From Didymella arachidicola (Eukaryota > Ascomycota > Dothideomycetes > Pleosporales > Didymellaceae), in the NCBI GenBank assembly GCA_016630955.3, contig CM049995.1, forward strand, positions 1,612,001 to 1,676,000: DNA of 64,000 nt, read 5' to 3'. Position 1 is the stretch's first letter, and the number at the start of each line of letters is the position of its first letter. Made by a program: the position numbers and the translations under genes. Below the pieces are notes generated by a model, which was not told where the DNA came from, did not search any database, and worked only from the letters and a program-made list of their open reading frames with translations. This document shows, piece after piece, positions 56,801-64,000 of this stretch.

Positions 56801-57409
56801 TATCGAAAAAGGGGGCGGCCCGCCGCGCGAGACACCAATGGCCGCCGCGCGCAGAGCCTAGGACGGCTGCGGGCTGGTGTCGGACGCGTTCGATGTGGCA
56901 GTCAAGGGCGCCTTGCCCGTTCGAGCGCTGGGTGAGCCGAGCGCTCCTGCAACTCTGATCGCGCCTGCCCTTACACGCCGGAGCCCGTTGACAGTCAGCC
57001 CCCGTCTCAAGACGGTCCTGTCCTCATTTCGCGCGACTCGGTCTTGCAGTGTGGCCACTACCCTCGTCGTGCACCTTGTCGTGCAGTGCCTTGGACACCA
57101 TAACACGGCGGCGTCCTCGCCATGCTTCTGCACTTCACCGCTGCTCGCCCTGCTCTTGCCGCTCCCACCTCCGCTGCTGGTTTCGCTCGCTAGCCGGCGT
57201 GTCAACCCACCCCATCTGGGCCGCGAAGAACTGGCTGCCAACGCACGCATCTGCGACCGCCTTACGGCTTCACCACAGCAACAGACCGTCTACTGGCCTT
57301 GACCCGGGCCTTGCCTGACTGGGTGTTCTGATCAGCATCGTTACGCCTCGCAACGCTCCCCGAGCGCCCCTTCCACTCTAATTTCCCGCCCAGCCTAGCC
57401 CGACGATTC
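50841..57409. other. 6.6-kb gene-free region, APS kinase to IME2-type leader
   Basis: The longest stretch without a supportable gene. Frames longer than 100 codons are few and overlap on both strands; none has a recognisable domain or plausible exon chain. No terminal repeats, tRNA or rRNA seen. The 53.7-53.9 kb part is strongly G-rich on + (GGGGGTGGG-type strings). Confidence 0.4.
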
Positions 57410-58123
57410 GTGCAGAGGCCCATTTTCGCACCCTTCCTGTCTTCAATTAAAAGAAACGCTCCATCAATCACAGAGACTTGCCGCTGCCGGCGCTCTTCTG
57501 CTCGTGTTGTCACCTCCCGCGCATCGCGTCCGTACAGCGTTAGACCGCTTCGTCTTCACCATCCCCGACTGGAATCACTGGACCAGCCCACCCTTCCTCA
57601 ACCTTCCCTCGTTGGCCAAATCCACTTCCCTCTAGCCCCCGACGCTCGGATCAAGGCCACACCTCCCTGCTTGATCATAAAGCCATTTGCGCTATGGTCA
57701 CAAATTCACACCTGGTCAAGCCCACTAGAACATCCTAACTTACGGAATACTACCCGCCTACCGTGGTCCCGGGCGTGCTCCACAGCCCTTTTCCAACCGT
57801 CGTCCCTCATTTCTTCGACATTCCCGCACCTGCATCAACCTGGACCCTTACGTCTACTGCTATTGCACTTCAAACCCTTTGACACGCACTGGACTACCCT
57901 CCCCCTCCAGCGAAACTCGACATCAAATCAACCTCAATCAAAAGAAGAAAGCAACAAAACGAACCTGGGAATGAGATGAACTAAACCACTCGAACGATCC
58001 AATCACCAACCACACCAGGACGCCCCTTTGGTGAGCTCATCGCCTGTCTGTCCAAGACATCCGTCTAATCTGCAACAGTCCTGTGCAACACAGAATCGTT
58101 GAGCGACTCACATCACATTCACA
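57410..58123 (+). promoter_or_regulatory. pyrimidine-rich upstream leader of the IME2-type kinase, with uORF
   Basis: C/T-rich DNA, typical of fungal promoters and 5' leaders. It contains an ATG-AGA-TGA at 57971-57979, a two-codon open frame that also ends a longer frame from 57410. If transcribed in the leader it could limit scanning to the kinase ATG at 58124. Transcript start is unknown. Confidence 0.4.
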
Positions 58124-60494
58124 ATGCACTCAGAATCACGGGAACTACCCCATGGGTGGGCCTCTCTTGAGGAGAGGTATGAGGTGATGAAGGAGATAGG
58201 TGACGGCAGCTTCGGTAGCGTTGCACTTGCACGCGTCCGCACTGCTGGTGCTCACATCGCCCGTCGTGGCACTCTGGTAAGTGCCTTATTGCGCGAGCAG
58301 CTCACGTCGACGGTCGACTGACGCGTCACAGGTCGCGATCAAGACAATGAAGAAGACTTTCGACTCGTTCTCGAGCTGTCTGGAACTGCGAGAAGTCATC
58401 TTCCTTCGGTCGCTTCCACCCCATCCTCACTTGGTACCTGCACTGGACATCTTCCTGGACCCGTACAGCAGGAGACTTCACATCGCCATGGAGTACATGG
58501 ATGGTAACTTGTACCAACTGATGAAGGCGAGGGACCACAAGCCACTGGATGCGTCCAGTGTGCAGAGCATCCTCTTCCAGATCCTTGCAGGTCTCGAGCA
58601 CATCCACGCGCGCGAGTTCTTCCATCGCGACATCAAGCCAGAGAACATCCTCGTCTCGACATCACAACAGAACGACTCGTCGCATCCTTTCCGTCGCTAC
58701 TCAGCCATGATGACACCCCCATCGACTCCCCCTGCATACACCATCAAGATCGCAGACTTTGGCCTGGCACGAGAGACACACTCGAAGCTCCCCTACACGA
58801 CATACGTATCGACACGATGGTACCGCGCACCCGAGGTCCTTCTTCGCGCTGGAGAGTACTCCGCTCCCGTTGACATCTGGGCCGTTGGTGCTATGGCTGT
58901 CGAAATCGCGACACTAAAGCCGCTCTTCCCTGGTGGCAACGAGGTCGATCAGGTATGGAGGGTTTGCGAGATCATGGGTAGTCCCGGAGGCTGGGTCAAC
59001 AAGCACGGCCAGCCCGTCGGTGGCGGTGAATGGAAGGATGGTGTTCGACTTGCGCAGAAGCTGGGCTTCTCGTTCCCCAAGATGGCTCCTCACTCGCTCG
59101 ACACAATCCTCCAGACACCGCAGTGGCCTGCCAGCCTGGCCAAGTTCGTCACTTGGTGTCTTCTGTGGGACCCTAAGAACAGGCCTACATCAACCCAGGC
59201 TCTCGCTCACGAATACTTCCAGAACGCAGTTGACCCTCTACGTCTGAAGTCATCCTCCTCGCGTCTTCTAGGCCGCAAGCAGTCGGACCTTTCTTGCAAG
59301 GACTCTCCGGATGGTTCTCCAAGCCTGACGTCGAAGACCTCATCATGGCTGCGCCGATCGCTCGTCGCTCGTGAAAGCGCACCAGCTGTTCCTCAGCACG
59401 TTACTCCCTCGCAGCAGATGTCACCCCGCCCATCGCCGCAGCAAGCCAATACAAGCGACCCAAGTGGTTCGACTAAGCAGCGTCCCAATCCGGCCAAGCG
59501 GGCTACGTGGACAAATGGAGTCCCCAACAGCGGTGCCCCCATCCCCATCCTGCCTTCCATCAAACCAATCTCCCCAATCTCCGCAGAAGTCACCGCACAA
59601 GCAAGTATGCGGGCTGCCGAGAAGGAGGGAAAGGCCAAGATTGGCCGCCAGCTGTCACTTGCGTCACATGGAAATCATTACGCAGATGCGCACCGACAGG
59701 AAGCGGAGAGGGCGTTAGAAGGCAAGTCAGGCCTCGCGTCTCCAGCAAGCGGTCACAAGGAGAGCTTCTTTTCCCATCTTCGCAAGCGCGCTCGACGCCT
59801 TTCTGGACGCTATCCAACTCCAATGTCGCCCAGCTCAGATGATGTTGAGGCGAATGCGGGTTGTGGCCCTTGGGCTGGCTCCGCTCGGTCGTCGATGGTT
59901 GTCGATCAGCCAGCTGCTGCCGCGCCAGCAGCGAAGCCTGACTACTCAGAGTTGGACAAGGCTCTCCAGCACGTGAGGTGCACAGTCGAGAACAATGCGG
60001 CCAAGCAGCGCGTCGCATCGAATCCCGTGCTTAAGAGGCATCACTCGGTGCCTCATGGCCCTGAGCCCCGTGTCTCTGAGAACGGCGTTGGCGCGCCCAT
60101 CTCCAGTAGGACGAGGCGGGCGGTTCAGAGCAAATCGAACCCTTCGAACCCTCCCAACATGTATGAGATCCCCAACGAAGAGGAAGAGCTTCTCAGCGAG
60201 GTTCTTGCTTCTGCGCACAAGGCTGCAAAAAAGCTGGACCACCAGCAGAGGGCGCCGCGCCACGTCCACTCCCACACCGAGCCCCTGGCCTCGTACCTGA
60301 CACCCTCGCCATCTGCGAATCGCAACACTGCATTCAATCAAAACTACGCTGCGCCCAGCAAGCCTATGGATATCAACAAACCGTATCCGGCACAGGACGA
60401 GAACGTCTCGAAATGGCCCACACCGCCTGATGACTCTGACTGGGCTAGCAGTGTAGCTGCAAGTCTCATGGCGACGCAGTCGCTATACCGGTAA
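58124..60494 (+). CDS. IME2/RCK-family serine/threonine protein kinase
   Basis: Exons 58124-58276 and 58332-60494 give 771 residues; the 55-bp intron precedes the catalytic-lysine codons. The kinase domain spans about residues 19-380: glycine loop IGDGSFGSV, lysine in LVAIKTMKK, FFHRDIKPENILV, DFGLARE and an activation loop YTTYVSTRWYRAPEV with the TxY signature of RCK/MOK/IME2 kinases, then WAVGAMAVEIATLKPLFPG. The loop after the HRD motif has an insertion with Ser/Pro (FRRYSAMMTPPSTPP). The C-terminal 390 residues are disordered and Ser/Pro-rich. Relatives are S. cerevisiae Ime2 (meiosis), A. nidulans ImeB (light-dependent sexual development), and Ustilago Crk1 (morphogenesis). I assign the family with confidence; its process here is inference. 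Confidence 0.9.
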
Positions 60495-61233
60495 AGCTCC
60501 GGATCGAACATATTTCGTTTCGCTCTCACCTCTTTCGATCGCATATTAAGTGTAATTTACGGCCTACATCTCCATCGCTAGCATACGCCTGCGCCGACTG
60601 CCGTTCGGACTCGGTCATGACCGCACGACATTGAGCTTCGGTCTCCCGTCTGGAACGGTGATGCAAGTCACAAAAGCGGCGGCGTTATGCGTCTCAGAAC
60701 AGTCACTACATCTCGCCATATTCACTATCAGCGACAATCGTTCTGTACAGCACATCTTTCTATATCGGATACTACACATTGGCGGCATTTTCGTTTTATC
60801 TGGCGAGGTCATATTGTGCCGGCATGAGATTGTCGGTATTTCACTGTGGGTATTTCACTTTTGGGTAGTGATAAGTCTGGGGTCCCCGGACGGCTACTTG
60901 CACACGCTGTTTCATCTGGGCAACATTTTCAAAGATACCTCGTTAGACGGATCAGCACATTTCCTTGTCAGCTTCATTTCGTTGTTCCTGGCGGATACCC
61001 AGTTTGCATTTGGCGACTAGATGAAAGTCGTCGTCCCCGCAATGTCCACTTTTTTTTTTTTTGGTTAAGAAGGAAATCACGGTGACCTTGTCTTGGAGCA
61101 CAGAAGGGCCTGGTGTTGTCGGTAGATAGCTAGTCCTGTTGAGCGATCAACGCCATTTCTTTGCACCCGTCTCCTTGCGTTTCCCGGCGCGCCTCATTGT
61201 TATACTATAGACTTGGTGGGCGCTCTTGCACCC

Positions 61234-61252
61234 TTTTTTTTTTTTTTTTTTT
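61234..61252. repeat. poly-T tract
   Basis: Nineteen consecutive T; a shorter T run is at 61050-61062. Could be the tail of an old retroposed sequence or simple slippage; no element body is visible beside it. Confidence 0.8.
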
Positions 61253-62126
61253 GCGACTATTCGCCCAGACCACACCATGTCAGGACGGTCCTTGTAATCA
61301 GCTAATGTCGCGCGACGCGATACCTTTTCTCTGGCCGCTGGCAGGTCCCTTGTATATTGTTGGAGGATGGAAATATGGGTTGGGTTGATACCACTGCGCT
61401 GTCTTGTCGTTAGTCGGCTGGGCCGCTCAACAGATCTCCTATGTAGTAGTGTATAGCAATCAAGTCGGTGTTTGCATGCCGCATCACCAACAGACAGCGT
61501 CGATTCCACCAGTCTCTATTCATGATGACTTCGCCACTGTGGAGAGAGGTGTACGCGTAGTCTGCCACGCCAGCGAACAGCACACAAGTATATCACGGCA
61601 TGATCCCTCGATGACATGGTGATGCGCGCCCCTCTGACTTTGCGTTGAACAGGGTCTACGTGCCCGACACATGACTCGTCCAAAGACTAGCTCGCATGAT
61701 TCCAAGGGGATGCCCCTCGCGCATGAAGTGTTTAACGTTTATGCACCCTGGTTTACGTCTAGCACCAAGCGTGCACCCTGATTTACGTCCTTGGCCTGAG
61801 AATAACACACAGTGTGCTCTGGGAACTGCGGAGGGGACTCGATGCGAGGATCTTCATCTACTGCGTACGGTCTTGTGGGTTGGGTTGGGTATGCACAGAT
61901 GGGTAGATCCCCAGACCCTGGTTTCATCACATACCACATAGTGGTAATTAAGATGCCCAACTCTTCAGGTCGAGGGCTCACCGTGGCTTCATAGCACGCG
62001 TTTAGTATAGTGCTTGTCTATACAGCACAGCTTCAATGCTATCTCAGTAGTCTGGCCGCAGCACGAGCTGCTGAGCGCAGTGTGGTTCGTGTTAGGTTAC
62101 GCAACGGGGCGGATGGCGGGCCGGCG

Positions 62127-62146
62127 CATGCATGCATGCATGCATG
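62127..62146. repeat. CATG tetranucleotide microsatellite
   Basis: About five perfect GCAT/CATG units, directly before the pentanucleotide array. Self-complementary, so able to form a hairpin. Confidence 0.85.
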
Positions 62147-62163
62147 GCGATCAAGGGATGTGC

Positions 62164-62211
62164 AGTGTAGTGTAGTGTAGTGTAGTGTAGGGTAGGGTAG
62201 TGTAGGGTAGT
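62164..62211. repeat. TAGTG/TAGGG pentanucleotide array
   Basis: About nine units, five of TAGTG and the rest mixed TAGGG and TAGTG. It resembles but does not equal the fungal telomere repeat TTAGGG. Confidence 0.85.
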
Positions 62212-62686
62212 ACGGTGCTGGAGGGCTTGTCGTTTGGGTGTAGGGTGTGGTTTGAGTAGTCTGTGAAGACGGCTGTGGCTCGCGCACTCGAAGAGGCATA
62301 CGCGGACGTGTTACTCCGTCAGGTTTTTCTGGCGCTGAACGAGCATCGGAGTCGCACGTGACGGTACACAAACGTCGGCTCTGCGATTGGTTGGTGTTGG
62401 GGGTCGTGTGGCGGAAAAAGGGCATTCGCCGCGGTGAAAGAGCTTATCGATAAGAGCGCGGTTACGTGAGTGGTGAGTGGGAAATAGTTTGGCTTCTCCG
62501 CGCTTCGGCTGGATGACATATCAGACTTGAAGACTTGGTTTTGTGCGGGAGTCGGGCTGTTTGTGTTTTCCACTGTCCTTTCTGATCGTCTGCTTTCGAC
62601 TGTTCTGCGCGTAATTCGAGAACTGCGCCCGCCCATTCGCAGACTGCCAATCGCCGCCACCTTCGCCGCCCCGCCGCCCGTCGACC

Positions 62687-64000
62687 ATGAGCGCGATCCT
62701 CTCCGCCGACGACCTCAACGACTTTATCTCGCCGGGCGTCGCGTGCATAAAGCCGATCGAGACATTACCCGCAAGAGAAGCGAGCAGCGCGGATCCGTAC
62801 GAAGTCACGACTGAAGAGAAGGCCGCGGCTGCTGAGCCCCCGCCGCCCGCGCAGATATCGCTCACGGACTGCCTTGCGTGCTCGGGCTGCGTGACGAGTG
62901 CCGAGGCGGTGCTGGTCCAGTTGCAGTCGCACAATGAGGTCTTGTCGACGCTGGACACGCACAAGTCGCTGGACGTAGAATCGCTGGGGCAGAGTGGGGC
63001 CGACGGACATGCACACACGGATGCTGAGGGCAAGCTGTTCGTCGCGAGCGTGTCGCCCCAGGCGCGCGCAAGCCTGGCGGCCGTCTTCGGCGTGAGCGAG
63101 CGCGACGCTGGGAACATGATCGCACAGCTGCTGGGCGGGCCGTCTGGCGTCGGAGCCGGCGGGCATCAGCGCAGCGGCTTCACATGGGTCGTCGACACGA
63201 GCGTCGTCCGCGAGGCGTGTCTGGTCGCCGCCGCAGACGAAGTCGCCGCCGCCCTCTCGCCCGACCCTCGCAAGACGCCCGCAGCGCCCGGCAGCGAGGG
63301 CGCCATCGACACCGCCCCCAAGGGCCCCATCCTCACATCCGCGTGTCCTGGCTGGATCTGCTACGCCGAGAAGACACATCCCTACGTGCTGCCACACCTC
63401 TCGCGCCTCAAGTCCCCCCAGGCCCTGACCGGCACGCTGCTCAAGTCAGTCCTCAGCACCCGCTACAACATCGGCCCGCACCAAATCTGGCACCTCGCCA
63501 TCATGCCGTGCTTCGACAAGAAACTCGAAGCCAGCCGCAGCGAGCTAACCTCGGCCGCCTGGCTGCCCTCCTCTTCCTCCGACGCCGTCCGCGACGTCGA
63601 CTGCGTCATCACCGCCCGCGAACTGCTCTCCCTCGCCGCCGCCCGCAACATCCCCTTCGCCACCCTCCCCCGCACCCCCCCCGCTCACCCCCCCTTCCCA
63701 GACCCAACCCTCAACGCCTTCCTCTTCCCGCCCCGCGCGCCCCGCACATCCCCCCGCGACGCAGGCACAAGCGGCGGCTACCTCCACCACATCCTCCTCA
63801 CCCACCAGCTCGCCCACCCCGGCTCCACCATCTCCATCGCCCGCGGCCGCAACGCCGACGTCGTCGAGTACACCCTGACTGCGGGCGACGACGTCCTCCT
63901 CCGCACCGCCCGCTTCTACGGCTTCCGCAACATCCAGAACCTCGTTCGCCGGTTGAAGCCCGCCAAGGCGAGTCGCTTGCCCGGGGGCAGGACGGGCGGT
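62687..64000 (+). CDS. NAR1: cytosolic Fe-S cluster assembly factor Nar1 (partial, 3' end beyond window)
   Basis: Open from ATG to the window end, 438 codons visible with no intron. It starts MSAILSADDLNDFISPGVAC, where Cys20 is the first ligand of the N-terminal cluster, followed by CLACSGC (about 62-68) for the other three. The hydrogenase-like core shows TSACPGWICYAEKTHPYVLP, LIMPCFDKKLEASRSE in the form 'IMPCFDKKLEAS', VDCVITARELL, TSGGYLHHIL, and ends at FYGFRNIQNLVRRLKPAK. The last ligand-bearing segment, expected within the next 150 residues, is outside. Nar1 acts in the CIA pathway, bringing 4Fe-4S clusters from the scaffold to the targeting complex; it has no hydrogenase activity. 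The ACC-ATG context supports the start. Confidence 0.95.
   Translation, partial: MSAILSADDLNDFISPGVACIKPIETLPAREASSADPYEVTTEEKAAAAEPPPPAQISLTDCLACSGCVTSAEAVLVQLQSHNEVLSTLDTHKSLDVESLGQSGADGHAHTDAEGKLFVASVSPQARASLAAVFGVSERDAGNMIAQLLGGPSGVGAGGHQRSGFTWVVDTSVVREACLVAAADEVAAALSPDPRKTPAAPGSEGAIDTAPKGPILTSACPGWICYAEKTHPYVLPHLSRLKSPQALTGTLLKSVLSTRYNIGPHQIWHLAIMPCFDKKLEASRSELTSAAWLPSSSSDAVRDVDCVITARELLSLAAARNIPFATLPRTPPAHPPFPDPTLNAFLFPPRAPRTSPRDAGTSGGYLHHILLTHQLAHPGSTISIARGRNADVVEYTLTAGDDVLLRTARFYGFRNIQNLVRRLKPAKASRLPGGRTGG

Larger units (their letters stand above)
60495..62686. other. 2.2-kb intergenic region, IME2-type kinase to NAR1
   Basis: No supportable gene. Contains two poly-T runs (61050-61062; 61234-61252), a CATG run (62127-62146) and a pentanucleotide array (62164-62211). 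The last 150 bp form the NAR1 leader. A 129-residue frame at 60631-61020 has hydrophobic, non-specific sequence and is not called. Confidence 0.45.

Noticed and set aside
57410..57979. 189-residue frame upstream of the IME2-type kinase
   Set aside because: Pro/Ser/Thr-rich low-complexity translation of a pyrimidine-rich leader; no domain and no splice link to the kinase.
60631..61020. 129-residue frame downstream of the IME2-type kinase
   Set aside because: Phe/Leu-rich reading of T-rich DNA with no domain or promoter-like context.
62164..62211. Interstitial telomere
   Set aside because: Units are TAGTG/TAGGG pentamers, not TTAGGG; listed as a simple array only.

Overview
The window is nuclear DNA of a filamentous ascomycete (Pezizomycotina). 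The genes are interrupted by short GT-AG introns, mostly 46-90 bp. Both strands are used evenly, many genes sit in divergent pairs, and the protein types (CaaX-anchored ubiquitin fold protein, IME2 kinase, Hst3/4 sirtuin, 2EXR/F-box-like protein, Fot1/pogo transposon) are typical of these fungi. The F-box-like family and general style suggest a Dothideomycete, but that is inference. I saw no prokaryotic or organellar genes, CRISPR array, rRNA or convincing tRNA.

Layout. 0-9 kb: TMEM19/DUF92 membrane protein, proteasome assembly factor UMP1, a UBL3/MUB-type ubiquitin-like protein, a conserved membrane protein of unknown role and an F-box-like protein, all on +. 9-19 kb: a 1,286-residue mitochondrial PPR protein (-) diverges from phosphomevalonate kinase ERG8 (+); an Hst3/Hst4-type sirtuin follows (-). 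20-28.7 kb, the densest part: Mediator subunit MED16 (+), Obg-like ATPase OLA1 (-), PPPDE/DeSI protease (+), then mitoribosomal uS11m (-) and TIM44 (+) sharing a 221-bp promoter. 28.7-36.6 kb: gene-poor, holding the box C/D snoRNP factor BCD1 (-) and an intact 1,864-bp Fot1/pogo-like transposon. 36.6-50.8 kb: a DENN-domain protein, a 1,716-residue kinesin and APS kinase (all +), with a 4.4-kb gene-free gap. 50.8-58.1 kb: a 7.3-kb stretch with no supportable gene, ending in a pyrimidine-rich leader of an IME2-type kinase. 60.5-64 kb: a repeat-bearing spacer and NAR1, cut by the window end.

Most genes are single-copy housekeeping genes: protein turnover (UMP1, UBL3-like, DeSI), mitochondrial biogenesis (PPR, uS11m, TIM44), Fe-S assembly (NAR1), isoprenoid and sulfate metabolism (ERG8, APS kinase), and chromatin/transcription (sirtuin, MED16). 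I see no gene cluster for a single pathway and no clearly new system. The points most worth checking are the intact transposon with 69-bp perfect inverted repeats, a possible mitochondrial form of OLA1, the ATG-only first exon of UMP1, the shared uS11m/TIM44 promoter, the histone-H1-like tail on the sirtuin, the proline-rich tail insert in the kinesin, and the long leader of the IME2 kinase. Exon borders were read by eye from GT-AG sites, reading frame and family fit; no RNA evidence was available.
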